39,129 bases of DNA, from the NCBI RefSeq assembly GCF_002577195.1, contig NZ_NULG01000053.1, positions 1-39,129 on the forward strand, given 5' to 3'. Positions 9,274 to 20,173 of this stretch are shown one piece after another; the stretch's first letter is position 1, and each line of letters opens with the position of its first letter. The notes beneath the pieces were generated by a model. It saw only the letters and a program-made list of their open reading frames with translations, searched no databases and was not told where the DNA came from. Source of the stretch: Bacillus sp. AFS041924 (GTDB lineage: Bacteria; Bacillota; Bacilli; Bacillales; Bacillaceae_G). A program made the position numbers and the translations under genes.

Positions 9274-10328
9274 ATAGAAACCACACCTTGTAAATGTTCT
9301 AAAACAACCTTTTCTTCGTTTGGAAGCAATATTGGTTCAATTTTACTTGATTGAATTGCGATATCTGGATCCTTTAATCCATTACCAGTTAAAATGGCTA
9401 CTACTTTTGTGCCTTTTTTAATGACACCGGACTGCACTTGTTTATATACTCCAGCAATACTTGCACATGAACCAGGTTCTGCAAATACGCCTTCTTTTGA
9501 TGCAATCCATTTATATGCTTGTAAGATTTCCTCATCTGTTACACTATCGATTGCACCATTTGATTCCTCAATTGCATTTACTGCATATTCCCAACTTGCT
9601 GGATTACCAATTCTTATAGCAGTTGCAATTGTTTCAGGATTTTCAATCTTTCTATTCTTTACAATTGGCGCAGCACCTTCTGCTTGAAAGCCGTGCATTT
9701 TTGGTAATCGATATCCTTTTGAAAGACTATATTCGTTAAAACCTTTCCAGTAAGCTGTAATATTACCAGCATTACCAACCGGAATCGCTAATAAATCAGG
9801 AGCTTCTTCCAATTGCTCACAAATTTCAAAAGCAGCAGTTTTCTGTCCCTCAATTCGATATGGATTGACGGAATTAACAAGCGTAATTGGTTCAGACTCA
9901 CTAATTTTTCGTACCATTTGTAATGCGTGATCAAAATTACCATCAATACTAATGATATGAGCCCCATACATTACAGCCTGAGCGAGTTTTCCATATGCAA
10001 TTTTTCCATTTGGAATGATAACAATACATTTCATACCTGCTCTTGCAGCATAGGCCGCCGCTGCTGCAGATGTATTCCCTGTAGATGCACAAATGATTGC
10101 TGAACTTCCTTCTTCTTTTGCCTTAGCAACTGCCATTACCATACCGCGATCTTTGAACGATCCTGTTGGGTTTAGTCCCTCTAATTTAACGAATAATTCG
10201 ATTCCCCACTCCTTCGATAATCTTGGTAAAAACAATAAAGGTGTATTCCCTTCATTTAATGTTAATTGTGGTGTTTCTTCATTAACCGGTAAGTAAGCTG
10301 AATATTTATTAATTAATCCTTTATACAT
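9270..10328 (-). CDS. thrC: Threonine synthase
   Basis: PLP enzyme (352 aa from the ATG at 10328) that converts O-phosphohomoserine to threonine. The PLP lysine lies in [11 protein letters not shown] (K59 from this start). The [17 protein letters not shown] phosphate-binding region and GNAGN follow. The ATG at 10328 overlaps the hom stop codon by eight bases and has AGGTGAAG upstream. A longer in-frame version to 10370 would lie wholly inside hom and is unlikely. Overlaps on both sides show a tightly coupled operon. Confidence 0.95.
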   Translation of the reverse strand: MYKGLINKYSAYLPVNEETPQLTLNEGNTPLLFLPRLSKEWGIELFVKLEGLNPTGSFKDRGMVMAVAKAKEEGSSAIICASTGNTSAAAAAYAARAGMKCIVIIPNGKIAYGKLAQAVMYGAHIISIDGNFDHALQMVRKISESEPITLVNSVNPYRIEGQKTAAFEICEQLEEAPDLLAIPVGNAGNITAYWKGFNEYSLSKGYRLPKMHGFQAEGAAPIVKNRKIENPETIATAIRIGNPASWEYAVNAIEESNGAIDSVTDEEILQAYKWIASKEGVFAEPGSCASIAGVYKQVQSGVIKKGTKVVAILTGNGLKDPDIAIQSSKIEPILLPNEEKVVLEHLQGVVSI

Positions 10329-11625
10329 CGAGATCTTCACCTGCAATTCGATAATAGCTGCGTACTTCATCGACTACATCAGATGTTTCTAAATTTTCAA
10401 TAACTTTTTTGTATGCTGAAGATGATGCATGATGAGTTACTAAAATGATTTCTGCTAACCCTTTATGCTTTAAAGGAACTTGAATGATCTTCTCAAAACT
10501 TATATCAGATTCTGTAAAAATTGAAGTAATTTTAGCAAATGAACCTAATTGATCTTTTACTGTAAAACGGAAGAACGATTTAAAATAAATTTCATTATCT
10601 TCTTTTAATTCTTTTGGATATTGAGGTAATACAGCACTTGTTCCATTTACACCTAATCGCATATTTTTCATTACTGCTACTAAGTCAGATACGATCGCAG
10701 TTGCAGTTGGTAAACTACCCGCACCAGGACCATAAAACATTGTTTCTCCTACCGCTTCACCATATACATAAACTGCATTAAATTCATTACTTACTGATGC
10801 TAACGGGTGGTTATGTGCAATTAAAGTTGGTCCTACACTAACTTCAATTCGATTTCCATTTCTCTTCGCATAACCGATTAATTTCATTGTATATCCAAAG
10901 TATTTAGCAAAATCAATGTCCTCTGAAGATACTGAACTTATCCCACGAACTTGAACATCTTCTAGTTCAACATCCATTGAAAAACCTAATTTAGCTAAAA
11001 TTGTCATTTTTCTTGCGGCATCAAGTCCTTCAACGTCAGATGTAGGGTCTGCTTCTGCAAAACCAAGCTCCTGTGCCTCTTTTAACACTTCATCATATGC
11101 TTTTCCTTCATTGCTCATTTTAGTAAGGATAAAATTTGTCGTTCCGTTTACGATCCCCATTAGCTTAGTTACACGATCCGCTGCTAAACCATCTACTAAA
11201 CTACGAATAATTGGTATGCCTCCAGCAACGCTAGCTTCATAGAATAAATCGCATTTATTTTCATTTGCTACTCGAAGTAATTCTGTACCATATAAAGCCA
11301 TTAAATCTTTATTTGCTGTAACTACATGCTTTTTATTTCGAAGTGCTTGAAGGATGTATCGTCTTGCATCATCAATCCCACCCATTACTTCTACAACAAC
11401 ATCAACATCAGCATCATCTAAAATTTCATATGCATCTGTTGTTAATAAATCTTTTTGAATCGAAATTGAGCGTTCCTTTTCTAGGTCCTTAACTAGAACC
11501 TTTTTAACTTTTACAGAACAACCGATTTGATGGGCTAATCTGTCCTGATGATCTTCAACAATTTTTACAACACCACTTCCAACAGTTCCTAGCCCTAATA
11601 GGCCGATAGAAATACAGTCCTTCAT
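10321..11625 (-). CDS. hom: Homoserine dehydrogenase
   Basis: Reduces aspartate semialdehyde to homoserine with NAD(P)H (434 aa). The Rossmann motif [11 protein letters not shown] is at the N-terminus, GIVNGTTNF and [16 protein letters not shown] mark the catalytic region, and a C-terminal ACT domain ([15 protein letters not shown]...) is the likely allosteric site. The start at 11625 has GGAGGAG upstream, so it is preferred over the in-frame ATG at 11661. It is the first gene of hom-thrC-thrB. Its product, homoserine, also feeds MetA encoded immediately upstream. No T-box or other leader was seen in the 130 bases upstream. Confidence 0.95.
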   Translation of the reverse strand: MKDCISIGLLGLGTVGSGVVKIVEDHQDRLAHQIGCSVKVKKVLVKDLEKERSISIQKDLLTTDAYEILDDADVDVVVEVMGGIDDARRYILQALRNKKHVVTANKDLMALYGTELLRVANENKCDLFYEASVAGGIPIIRSLVDGLAADRVTKLMGIVNGTTNFILTKMSNEGKAYDEVLKEAQELGFAEADPTSDVEGLDAARKMTILAKLGFSMDVELEDVQVRGISSVSSEDIDFAKYFGYTMKLIGYAKRNGNRIEVSVGPTLIAHNHPLASVSNEFNAVYVYGEAVGETMFYGPGAGSLPTATAIVSDLVAVMKNMRLGVNGTSAVLPQYPKELKEDNEIYFKSFFRFTVKDQLGSFAKITSIFTESDISFEKIIQVPLKHKGLAEIILVTHHASSSAYKKVIENLETSDVVDEVRSYYRIAGEDLDV

Positions 11626-11757
11626 ATGATCTCCTCCGTTAAAGTTTGATATTATTTCCATTATGGGAATATTTTATGAAAATAGCAAACACTTTTTTAA
11701 ATTTTCCAATTATTTTTATTTAATACTTTACTAATTTATGAACTTAAAATAATAAAT

Positions 11758-12663
11758 TCATAAATTGTAAGGGGTTTCTTGATAAACATAATAGTTTAAC
11801 CAATTCGAAAATAGTAGATTACCATGACTTCTCCAACGTACAATAGGCGGTTTTTCTGGATTATCATTTTTAAAATAGTTTTTTGGAATATCAATTTCTA
11901 CTCCTCTTTGTACATCTCTTTCATATTCTGATTTTAATGTATTAATACAATATTCATGATGTCCTGTTGCAAAAATTTGTTTTCCATCCTCACTACTAAC
12001 AAGATGGACACCTGCATCCTCAGATAGACTTAAAATCTTTAAATCTCCTACTTTATCAATGTCTTCTTTTCTTACTTCAGTGTGCCTTGAATGCGGAACA
12101 TAATATTCGTCATCAAAGCCACGTACTAATTTCACAAAACGATCCTCTACTGTATGAGGGAAAACACCAAACATTTTTTTATTTAATGCATATTTTGGAA
12201 CTCCAAAATGGTGGAAAAGACCTGCTTGTGCCCCCCAACATATATGTAGTGTAGAAGTCACATTTTCTTTCGTGAAATCCATAATTTCTTTCAACTCTGA
12301 CCAATATTCAACTTCTTCAAAATCCAATTGTTCTACTGGTGCCCCGGTTATAATAAATCCATCATATTTATTGTCTTGAATTTGTGAAATCGTTTTATAA
12401 AAGCTTGAAACATGCTCCTCTGATACGTTTTTAGGCTTGTATGATTCAGTACCTATTAAATCGATATCAACTTGTAATGGAGAATTTGCAATTAAACGTA
12501 ATATTTGCGTTTCGGTTTCAATCTTAGTTGGCATTAGGTTTAAAATTCCTATTTGAAGTGGTCTTATATCTTGAGTCTCTGCTCGTTCCTTCGTCATATA
12601 AAAAACATTTTCATTTGTTAATATTTCCGTTGCGGGTAGGTCCTTGTTGATAATTACGGGCAT
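11758..12663 (-). CDS. metA: Homoserine O-acetyltransferase (MetA family)
   Basis: MetA-type acyltransferase (301 aa from the ATG at 12663) that activates homoserine for methionine synthesis. The catalytic Cys142 lies in HICWGAQAG. Residue 111 is Glu (GAPVEQL), the residue associated with acetyl-CoA use in the B. cereus enzyme, whereas the E. coli succinyl-transferring enzyme has Gly there. Acetyl transfer is therefore the better call despite the family's succinyltransferase name. The ribosome binding site is GAGGAG; a GTG three codons upstream overlaps it and is not the start. A terminator-like hairpin ends only about 20 bases upstream of the gene. Confidence 0.92.
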   Translation of the reverse strand: MPVIINKDLPATEILTNENVFYMTKERAETQDIRPLQIGILNLMPTKIETETQILRLIANSPLQVDIDLIGTESYKPKNVSEEHVSSFYKTISQIQDNKYDGFIITGAPVEQLDFEEVEYWSELKEIMDFTKENVTSTLHICWGAQAGLFHHFGVPKYALNKKMFGVFPHTVEDRFVKLVRGFDDEYYVPHSRHTEVRKEDIDKVGDLKILSLSEDAGVHLVSSEDGKQIFATGHHEYCINTLKSEYERDVQRGVEIDIPKNYFKNDNPEKPPIVRWRSHGNLLFSNWLNYYVYQETPYNL

Positions 12664-12679
12664 TTTTTCCACTCCTCTT

Positions 12680-12728
12680 TTTTATAAAAAGGTAGTAGAA
12701 TGATCCGTAAATTTATTTCTACTACCTA
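12680..12728 (-). terminator. Terminator or attenuator between metH and metA
   Basis: On the minus strand an 11-bp AGGTAGTAGAA / TTCTACTACCT stem (12690-12727) is followed by TTTTTATAAAAAAG. It closes the yitJ-metH transcript, yet leaves only about 17 bases before the metA start. Confidence 0.75.
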
Positions 12729-12787
12729 TTCGCCATATAATCAGAATTCTAATTTTATTGAATAAAATGTATAATTATTCCTTTTTA

Positions 12788-15700
12788 TTAAACTGAGAAA
12801 TATCTTCCATCTTTATGCGAGAATACCATTGCAGTTACAGATGCTTCTGGTAGCATCATAAATCCTTCTGTCAGATTAATCCCTATTTCATTTGGATCTA
12901 TTAACTTAAATAACTTTTCTTGATCCTCAAGATTCGGACAGGCTGGATAACCGAATGAAACCCTGATTCCTTGGTATTTCGCTTTAAAACGTTCAGACAT
13001 TGTAAAATCTGGTTGATCTGGGAATCCCCACTTCTCCCTCATTAACATATGTGTTTTTTCAGCTAAACCTTCTGCTAATTCTAAAGCTAAAGAGAATAAA
13101 ACGTGGCTCTTTAAATACTCCCCTTCTTCTTTCAATCTTTCAGCAATATTTCTAACTCTAGGACCTGAAGTTACTGAAAAGAAACCGACATAATCCATTT
13201 CTTCGCCAACCGGATTTAAAAAGTCACTTATACATAAATTCGGTACTTTCCTTTGTCTAGGAAATTGAAAACGTTCAATTGGTTTTTGAGTTTCAGGGTC
13301 ATATATAATGACATCGTTGCCATCGCTTTGAGCTGGGAAAAATTGATAAATAACTTGGCAATCAAAATATTCATTTCCATCTTTTAAGAATTGTTGAACA
13401 AGCTCATATAACTCTTGACCTCGTTCTTGGTTTTCCCATTTACCCTTTACACCTAAATGATGTCCGATTAACATTTGATAATTAATAAAAGGTGCCACTT
13501 GAGCTACTGGAATATTTTTTATGACCGTTTTGCTCAATGATGAAGGAACTAGGCAATCTGACTTTTGAATTGCTGATCTCGTTGTACTAACTTCAGGAAC
13601 AGGTAATTCAATCACATTGTCAATTTTTTTAATTGCCTTTTTCTTTTCTTCTAATGCTTTTAATTCATCAGGATTAACAATTTTATTTGCTAAGTCTAAA
13701 CCAGTCATCGCGTCATTTGAGTAAGCAACTAATCCATCGTATATAGGTTGAATACGGTTTTCTGTAAATCTTCTAGTTAATGCAGCACCACCAACTAATA
13801 TTGGTGTGTTAATTCCTGCATTCTTTAAGTCACCAGCTGTAATAACCATTTGTTGTGCCGATTTTACTAATAATCCTGATAATCCAATAATGTCTGGTTT
13901 ATTTTCACGAATCTTTGTTATTAAATCATCAGGTCGAATATTAATACCTAAATTTACAACATCAAATCCGTTATTCGTTAAAATAATATCAACTAAGTTC
14001 TTACCGATATCATGAACATCGCCTTTTACGGTTGCTAAAATTACTTTACCTTTTCTAGAGCTTTCAGTTTTCTCCATAAATTCTTCTAAGAAAGTTACAG
14101 ATGCCTTCATTACTTCTGCACTTTGTAATACTTCTGCTACAATTAGTTCATTATTGTTGAAAAGTCTTCCAACTTCATCCATTCCAGTCATTAGTGGACC
14201 ATTAATAATATTTAAAGGTGTGTCCCCTCGATCGATACAAGTTTGTAAATCTTCAATTAAGCCTTGTTTAGAGCCTTCAATTACACAAGCTGCTAATCTT
14301 TCTTCGATTGGAAGCTGTTCTTTTGGTTTATCTTCTTTTTTTACTGAATTTCTAAAATGCTCAACAAACTTATCTAATGTTTCTTTTGACGTATGGAATA
14401 ATAGATTTTCAGCAAGTTCACGTTCTTCCGCTGGAATCGAAGCAAATCGTTCTAGTTTCTCAGTGTTTACGATTGCGTAATCAAGACCAGCCTTTGTAGA
14501 GTGATATAAGAAAACTGCATTTAACACTTCACGCCCAGCATTCGGTAGTCCAAACGAAATATTACTTAACCCTAAAATCGTTAAACACTCTGGGAATTCT
14601 TCTTTAATTAATTTAATACCATCAATTGTTGCCTTTGCAGAACCGATATATTGTGTATCTCCTGTTCCAACAGGGAAAACAAGTGGGTCAAAGATGATGT
14701 CGGTCGCACGAATTTTATATTTTTCGGTTAATAAATGATAACTTCTTTTCGCAATTTCTAATTTTCGTTTTGCTGATACAGCCATTCCATCTTCATCAAT
14801 CGTCCCAACTACAACGGCAGCACCATATTTATGAATGAAAGGTAAAATTTTCTCAAATCGTTCTTCACCATCTTCAAGATTAATCGAATTGATAATTGCT
14901 TTTCCTTGTATATATGTTAGTGCTAATTCAATTACTTTTTCATCAGTCGAATCAATCATAATTGGAACCTTTACTTTATTGACTAATTGCTTGATGAAAT
15001 TTTCCATATCTTCAACTTCATCGCGATCGGGATCGGCCATACATACGTCGATTACATGTGCACCTTTTTTAACTTGCGCTCTCGCAATTTCAGAAGCTTC
15101 TTCAAATTTTCCATCAGCTATTAATTTTTTAAATTTACGTGATCCAATTACGTTTGTTCTTTCACCGACAAAAAGTGGACGCATACTATCGTCATATTGT
15201 AGTGCTTCTAATCCACTAACTGCATGATCTTCTCTTTTTTTAGGCTTTCGAGGACTAATTCCAGTAATCGCTTCTTTCATAGCCTTTATATGTTCTGGAG
15301 TAGTACCACAACAACCACCAATAATATTGATCCAGCCTTGCTCAGCAAAATCACGAACTTTTTTTGCTAATGATTCAGGAGATTCATGGTAATGTCCATC
15401 TTCATCTGGTAAGCCAGCATTTGGGTAACAAGAAACGAATGTCTCAGATAGATTCGACAATGAGCGAACATGATCCCTCATAAACTCAGGCCCAGTTGCA
15501 CAGTTTAATCCAACTGAAATAGGTGAAATATGCTCAATTGCTAAATAAAAAGCATCTATCGTTTGACCTGCTAAAGTCGTCCCCATCGGTTCGATCGTAC
15601 CGGAAATCATAACTGGTAACTTTTTATTTAATTCGTTAAACGCATTACTGATACCAATACAAGCAGCTTTCACATTTCTCATATCTTGACAGGTTTCAAC

Positions 15701-16165
15701 TAGTAAAACATCAACACCACCATTAATTAGTCCAGTTGCTTGACGATTATATGCAGTAATTAATTCTTCAAATGTTACCCCACCAGTCACACTAATCGCT
15801 TTCGTTGTTGGCCCCATCGCACCTGCAACAAAAACATCTTTTCCAGATGCAACAACTGCTTGCTTTGCAATTCTTGCGGCTATTTCATTCAATTCAATAT
15901 CTAAATGCTGTAAATTATAATCGGATAAAACAATATTTGTTGCCCCGAATGTATTCGTTTCGATAATATCCGATCCAGCGTTTATATACTCCTCATGAAT
16001 TTCTTGAATAACATCAGGTCTAGTCACAACTAAATATTCATTACAGCCCTCATATTCTTCTCCACCAAAGTCATCCTCTGTTAAGTTTCTTTGCTGGATC
16101 ATCGTTCCCATTGCTCCATCAAGAAGTAATATTTTTTCTTTTAGTGCGATTTCTAAATTTTTCAT
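12788..16165 (-). CDS. metH: Cobalamin-dependent methionine synthase
   Basis: B12-dependent methyltransferase (1125 aa) that makes methionine from homocysteine and 5-methyl-THF. Domains in order: homocysteine/zinc domain (about 1-300; zinc cysteines C222 in LNCATGPE and C285/C286 in GGCCGTTPEHI), pterin-binding domain (about 330-590), helical cap and Rossmann B12-binding domain (cobalamin His718 in GDVHDIGKN), and a C-terminal AdoMet reactivation domain with RVSFGYPACP. It is complete, though slightly shorter than the E. coli enzyme. It overlaps the yitJ stop by four bases and has AAAGGAG upstream, so it is controlled by the SAM-I riboswitch. Confidence 0.96.
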   Translation of the reverse strand: MKNLEIALKEKILLLDGAMGTMIQQRNLTEDDFGGEEYEGCNEYLVVTRPDVIQEIHEEYINAGSDIIETNTFGATNIVLSDYNLQHLDIELNEIAARIAKQAVVASGKDVFVAGAMGPTTKAISVTGGVTFEELITAYNRQATGLINGGVDVLLVETCQDMRNVKAACIGISNAFNELNKKLPVMISGTIEPMGTTLAGQTIDAFYLAIEHISPISVGLNCATGPEFMRDHVRSLSNLSETFVSCYPNAGLPDEDGHYHESPESLAKKVRDFAEQGWINIIGGCCGTTPEHIKAMKEAITGISPRKPKKREDHAVSGLEALQYDDSMRPLFVGERTNVIGSRKFKKLIADGKFEEASEIARAQVKKGAHVIDVCMADPDRDEVEDMENFIKQLVNKVKVPIMIDSTDEKVIELALTYIQGKAIINSINLEDGEERFEKILPFIHKYGAAVVVGTIDEDGMAVSAKRKLEIAKRSYHLLTEKYKIRATDIIFDPLVFPVGTGDTQYIGSAKATIDGIKLIKEEFPECLTILGLSNISFGLPNAGREVLNAVFLYHSTKAGLDYAIVNTEKLERFASIPAEERELAENLLFHTSKETLDKFVEHFRNSVKKEDKPKEQLPIEERLAACVIEGSKQGLIEDLQTCIDRGDTPLNIINGPLMTGMDEVGRLFNNNELIVAEVLQSAEVMKASVTFLEEFMEKTESSRKGKVILATVKGDVHDIGKNLVDIILTNNGFDVVNLGINIRPDDLITKIRENKPDIIGLSGLLVKSAQQMVITAGDLKNAGINTPILVGGAALTRRFTENRIQPIYDGLVAYSNDAMTGLDLANKIVNPDELKALEEKKKAIKKIDNVIELPVPEVSTTRSAIQKSDCLVPSSLSKTVIKNIPVAQVAPFINYQMLIGHHLGVKGKWENQERGQELYELVQQFLKDGNEYFDCQVIYQFFPAQSDGNDVIIYDPETQKPIERFQFPRQRKVPNLCISDFLNPVGEEMDYVGFFSVTSGPRVRNIAERLKEEGEYLKSHVLFSLALELAEGLAEKTHMLMREKWGFPDQPDFTMSERFKAKYQGIRVSFGYPACPNLEDQEKLFKLIDPNEIGINLTEGFMMLPEASVTAMVFSHKDGRYFSV

Positions 16166-17988
16166 AGCTGTATCTCCTCTTTATTGCTGCTTTTAGTAAA
16201 CTGAATTAAGTCTTCTGTTATTTCATACCTCAAAAATGGAGTGATAAAATAAATACCGTTAAATTTATCCTTAACATATTGAATAAGTTCTTTCGCAATT
16301 TTTTTCCCTTCATCAACTGCTTTTTCAGGTTCAACTGATGAAATTCTGTTCCTTACCTCTTCAGATAAAGTAATACCAGGAACTTCATAATGAATAAAAT
16401 CAGCATTTTTCTTACTTACTAGTGGCATAATCCCAATAAAGATTGGTTGATTAATATGACGTGTTGCCTCGTATAACTTATCGATTGTTTCAAAATCATA
16501 TATTGGCTGAGTTAAAAAATAATCTGCTCCTGCCTCGACCTTTTTTTCAAGCCTTTTTATTGCTGCATCAAATTTTCTAACATTTGGGTTAAATGCAGCA
16601 GCTACTGAAAATCTCGTTCCATTTCCTAAGCTTTTACCTGAATAAAGCCTACCCTCATTCATTTCTTTGATCATTCGAATCAGTTCAAGCGATGCTATGT
16701 CATATACAGAAGTTGCACCAGGAAAATCTCCAACCCTTGCTGGGTCACCCGTAATAGCAAGAACTTCATTTAAACCTAAAGTTGATAACCCCATCAAATG
16801 AGATTGAAGTCCAATCATATTACGATCTCTACAAGTTAAATGAGTCAAGACTGGTACATCTAGTCTTTGTAGAAGTGAAGCCATTGCCACATTCGAAATT
16901 CTAGGAGATGCTAATGGATTATCTGCTAGCGTAATTGCATCTGCCCCCGCAATATGTAATGCCTTCGCTCCTTCAAAAAACTTTCTTGTTTGTAATGTTT
17001 TTGGTGGATCAAGTTCGGCGATGATCGTCGTTCTCTTTTTCGCTTTTTCTGCTAGTGTCTCATTCTTTTCTTCAGGTTGTTTAGGGATCGTAATTTTAAT
17101 CGTTCTGTTCTTCACTTCTTTTTTTGTAACAGGTTGTAAAGTATCGATCTTATTTCGTAAAGCAGCGATGTGCGCTGGTGTCGTACCACAACATCCTCCG
17201 ATTAATCTTACGCCTTGTTCAATAAATGGTTTCGCCATATCTTCAAAATATTCTGGATTCGATTTGTATACATATTTACCTTCAGTGTATAGTGGTAATC
17301 CTGAATTCGGAAATGCTGATAAGTAACCATTAGTTGGTAATGAAACAGTATTTAATGACTCAAGCATATGAAGAGGCCCTAAGTGACAATTTATTCCAAC
17401 TACATCTGCACCCAAATCGATTAAGTTAGGAAGTATTTTTTCTATATATTGGCCACTTTGCATTACCCCAATTTCTTGTAGCGTTACTTGAGCAATAATT
17501 GGCAAATCTGTTCTTCCTCTTAATAGATTTACAGCATCATATAATTCATTTTCATCATAGAACGTTTCAAGCATGATTCCATCAACGCCTTCTTCTAGTA
17601 AAGCTGAAGCCTGCTCAAGCAACATCATCTCGCGCTCTAATTGTGTTGTAAAAGTTGAACCCACATACTTCATTCCACCTATACCACCAATAACTAAAGC
17701 TCTTCCCTTTGAAGCTGCTCTAGCATTTCTTACGGCCATTTGATTGATTTGTTTTACCAGCTTTTCTAAACCATATTGTCTTAGCTTTCCAGCATTTGCC
17801 CCGTACGAATTCGTTTGAATTACTTCTGCACCAGCATCTATATATTGTTCATGGATATGAATAATTCGATCTCGCTCAGTAATATTGAGTTCTTCAAAAC
17901 AACTGTGGAGCCCGCCTGAATACAAAAGAGTACCCATTGCGCCATCACCTAAAACAATTCCTTCATTTAACTTTTTCAACAAGCCCAT
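16162..17988 (-). CDS. yitJ: Homocysteine S-methyltransferase / methylene-THF reductase fusion (YitJ)
   Basis: Two-domain enzyme (608 aa). The N-terminal half is a homocysteine-binding methyltransferase domain with zinc ligands in GINCHLGP and GGCCGTTPAHI. The C-terminal half (about 310-600) is a methylenetetrahydrofolate reductase barrel that forms 5-methyl-THF, the methyl donor for MetH. It is the first gene of the transcript; metH follows with a four-base overlap. The ATG at 17988 has GGGAAGTG upstream, while the ATG at 18003 abuts the riboswitch terminator without a ribosome binding site. Expression should fall when SAM is abundant. Confidence 0.93.
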   Translation of the reverse strand: MGLLKKLNEGIVLGDGAMGTLLYSGGLHSCFEELNITERDRIIHIHEQYIDAGAEVIQTNSYGANAGKLRQYGLEKLVKQINQMAVRNARAASKGRALVIGGIGGMKYVGSTFTTQLEREMMLLEQASALLEEGVDGIMLETFYDENELYDAVNLLRGRTDLPIIAQVTLQEIGVMQSGQYIEKILPNLIDLGADVVGINCHLGPLHMLESLNTVSLPTNGYLSAFPNSGLPLYTEGKYVYKSNPEYFEDMAKPFIEQGVRLIGGCCGTTPAHIAALRNKIDTLQPVTKKEVKNRTIKITIPKQPEEKNETLAEKAKKRTTIIAELDPPKTLQTRKFFEGAKALHIAGADAITLADNPLASPRISNVAMASLLQRLDVPVLTHLTCRDRNMIGLQSHLMGLSTLGLNEVLAITGDPARVGDFPGATSVYDIASLELIRMIKEMNEGRLYSGKSLGNGTRFSVAAAFNPNVRKFDAAIKRLEKKVEAGADYFLTQPIYDFETIDKLYEATRHINQPIFIGIMPLVSKKNADFIHYEVPGITLSEEVRNRISSVEPEKAVDEGKKIAKELIQYVKDKFNGIYFITPFLRYEITEDLIQFTKSSNKEEIQL

Positions 17989-18011
17989 ACAATCACTTCC
18001 CATTTAGATAA

Positions 18012-18053
18012 AATAAAAAACGCCATTCTCTCAAAAAATGAAAGAATGACGTT
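18012..18053 (-). terminator. Intrinsic terminator of the SAM-I riboswitch
   Basis: On the minus strand CGTCATTCTTTC pairs with GAGAGAATGGCG (18021-18052, wobble pairs included), followed by TTTTTTATTTT. It is placed between the aptamer and yitJ as the expression platform. Confidence 0.9.
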
Positions 18054-18071
18054 AAAAGTATAGATTCACGC

Positions 18072-18171
18072 CTTATCTCTCATGTTTTAAACATGCTGGA
18101 TTTAGCACTTTTTAGCGTTAGCTAAAGTTGCCGGGTTTCAAAGGGCCAGTCCCTCCACCACTCTCGATAAG
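18072..18171 (-). promoter_or_regulatory. SAM-I riboswitch (S-box) aptamer
   Basis: Read on the minus strand, the region carries the S-box signature: CTTATCGAGAG at the 5' end of P1, GGTGGAGGGACTGGCCC, then GAAACCCGGCAAC, GTGCTAAATCCAGC and a closing AGAGATAAG. The terminator just downstream completes an OFF switch responding to S-adenosylmethionine. It controls yitJ and metH, as the yitJ S-box does in B. subtilis. Confidence 0.96.
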
Positions 18172-18284
18172 GATTATTTAGTTATATTCAATAAAAGTAG
18201 TTTACTATATTTATTTAATAAAGAAAAGACATTTATGGAAAAATTTCCAAAAATAAATTTATTTTGTTTACATAATACGATTAT

Positions 18285-20150
18285 TTAACTATTTTTAAAG
18301 TGAGCCAATGCTAATAAAGGATAAATTTCATTGTAGCTATGATAATGTATATAAAATTGACCAGGTAATCCTAAACCAGTCGGATAAGATAATGCTTTAT
18401 TCGTCAAATCACTTTGAGTAGTTAAAAATTTAATGCCCTTTCTAATTACTTCATCTTCTTTATTACGAATTGAAAGTAACGCATCGACTGCCCAAGCAGT
18501 TTGACTTGGCGTACTATATTTTAAGGAAACATAAGAACCTTTTACAAGTGAATGTCCTGATTCTCCCCAACCACCATCTTCATTTTGTATACTAACTAAC
18601 CATTTTTCTGCTTTTTTAATTGCGGCATGATTTTTTGGCACTCCGACTGCTCTTAAGCCAGTAATCGCTGCCCAAGTTCCATAAATATAACAAATTCCCC
18701 ATCTACCATACCAGCTGCCATTTGATTTTTGGTTTTTCAAAAGCCAATCGACTGTCTTTTTCACAATCGGATCATCATTTGAAATTGATGTATAATGGCC
18801 AATAAACTCCAGTACACGACCTGTTAAATCAGCAGTAGAAGGATCTATGATTGCATCTTTTGCATTTTCAATCGGCACGTAAGTTAACCATTTATTATTT
18901 ACATTTTTTTCAAATGCTCCCCATCCACCATCGATATTTTGTAGTCCAAGTAAAAAATGAACGCCTTTTAACCATTCTTTTTGAATATTCGGTTGATCCA
19001 TCGCATACCTTGCTATCGCTCTTAAAGCTGCGCCAGTATCATCATTATCTGGTATAAATGAATTCACATCTGAAAATCCCCAACCACCAGGTGTTAAATT
19101 TTTAGCATGAACCGACCAATCACCAATCATATTTTGCTGTTTTTTCATTAAATATTGAATAGATTTTGAAACGATTGGATCATTAATTTTGTAACCAGCT
19201 TCTTGAATTGCATATGACAATAACGCAGTATCCCAAACTTTTGATGGAGAATTTTGAATATGAATTCCCGCTTCAGTATCCGCTGCATATGAAAGAAGTC
19301 CCTCTAGCGCATTTTGAATGACAGATGAAGTAGTTTCATAGCCTAAAGCCATTAAAGCATAAATCATATAAAACGTAGAAGTAGCATAGCTATAAAAAGT
19401 TCCATTTGTTTCAATACGATCTAGAATAAATCTTTTTGCCTTTTCATATCCTTTCTGGTGAAAATAGAGAGGATATGAAGCTAGCTTCTTACCTTCCTCA
19501 AGTAAAAATTGATAAAAACTCCCTCGTTCTTCGTAAAACCAATCTACCTCACTAGTTTCCAGAAGATGATCGATAGTTAGATCGTCATCCAATTTCACTT
19601 TAAATCGTTTATTAATACATAGAATCATAGGAACTAAATGAACTCTAGCATAATTACTTAAATCAAATAAACTTAAGGGCATTTTATCTGGCAGTAAAAA
19701 ATAACTCATTGGAAAGTAAAATAATTTAGGATACTCAATCAAACCATGAGTAGCTAGAATCACCTTTAACATAAAATGTGTTTTTTTAATACCACCGTTT
19801 TCACGAATAAATTTTTCAGCTTTTTTCATACTTGATTGTTCTTTTGTATACTTTTTTGAGATTAATAAAGCTATGTAAGCTTGAACTGTTGCATTTAAGT
19901 TTCCTTCTTTTTCATCTTCGTATAATTTCCAAGCTCCATTCGGATGTTGAAGATTGATGATACGATCAATAATCCCATCCATTACCTTTTGATTTTTGTA
20001 TTCAAGATCATTCATTAATAAAATCATAAAACTATCCGTCATTAATGAACCTTCAAAACAATATTCCCAAGAACCATCTTCATCTTGTTTTGTTCTTAGA
20101 CGTTTGATCCGCTCTTCAATATTTCGTACAACACTATTTTCGAGGTCCAT
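18285..20150 (-). CDS. shc: Squalene-hopene cyclase family triterpene cyclase (hopene or sporulenol synthase)
   Basis: A 621-aa class II terpene cyclase. The protonating DxDD motif is DNDD in SFIPDNDDTGAALRA, and several QW-type repeats are visible (DGGWGAFEKN, NGSWYGRWG, DGGWGESG). Members cyclise squalene to hopene, or in sporulating Bacillus cyclise tetraprenyl-beta-curcumene to sporulenol. Sequence reading alone does not separate these; length and host favour the sporulenol (SqhC) type. GAGGTGG precedes the ATG. A small membrane-protein gene ends 23 bases upstream. No convincing terminator separates it from the SAM riboswitch downstream. Confidence 0.88.
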   Translation of the reverse strand: MDLENSVVRNIEERIKRLRTKQDEDGSWEYCFEGSLMTDSFMILLMNDLEYKNQKVMDGIIDRIINLQHPNGAWKLYEDEKEGNLNATVQAYIALLISKKYTKEQSSMKKAEKFIRENGGIKKTHFMLKVILATHGLIEYPKLFYFPMSYFLLPDKMPLSLFDLSNYARVHLVPMILCINKRFKVKLDDDLTIDHLLETSEVDWFYEERGSFYQFLLEEGKKLASYPLYFHQKGYEKAKRFILDRIETNGTFYSYATSTFYMIYALMALGYETTSSVIQNALEGLLSYAADTEAGIHIQNSPSKVWDTALLSYAIQEAGYKINDPIVSKSIQYLMKKQQNMIGDWSVHAKNLTPGGWGFSDVNSFIPDNDDTGAALRAIARYAMDQPNIQKEWLKGVHFLLGLQNIDGGWGAFEKNVNNKWLTYVPIENAKDAIIDPSTADLTGRVLEFIGHYTSISNDDPIVKKTVDWLLKNQKSNGSWYGRWGICYIYGTWAAITGLRAVGVPKNHAAIKKAEKWLVSIQNEDGGWGESGHSLVKGSYVSLKYSTPSQTAWAVDALLSIRNKEDEVIRKGIKFLTTQSDLTNKALSYPTGLGLPGQFYIHYHSYNEIYPLLALAHFKNS

Positions 20151-20173
20151 TACACCACCTCAGTTCAATTTTT

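Noticed and set aside
11626-11757. T-box or S-box leader upstream of hom
   Set aside because: The gap is short and AT-rich with no aptamer motifs or terminator.
17021-17326. Long plus-strand frames within yitJ, metH, hutI and other minus-strand genes
   Set aside because: They are antisense shadows of well-supported enzymes and match no family.
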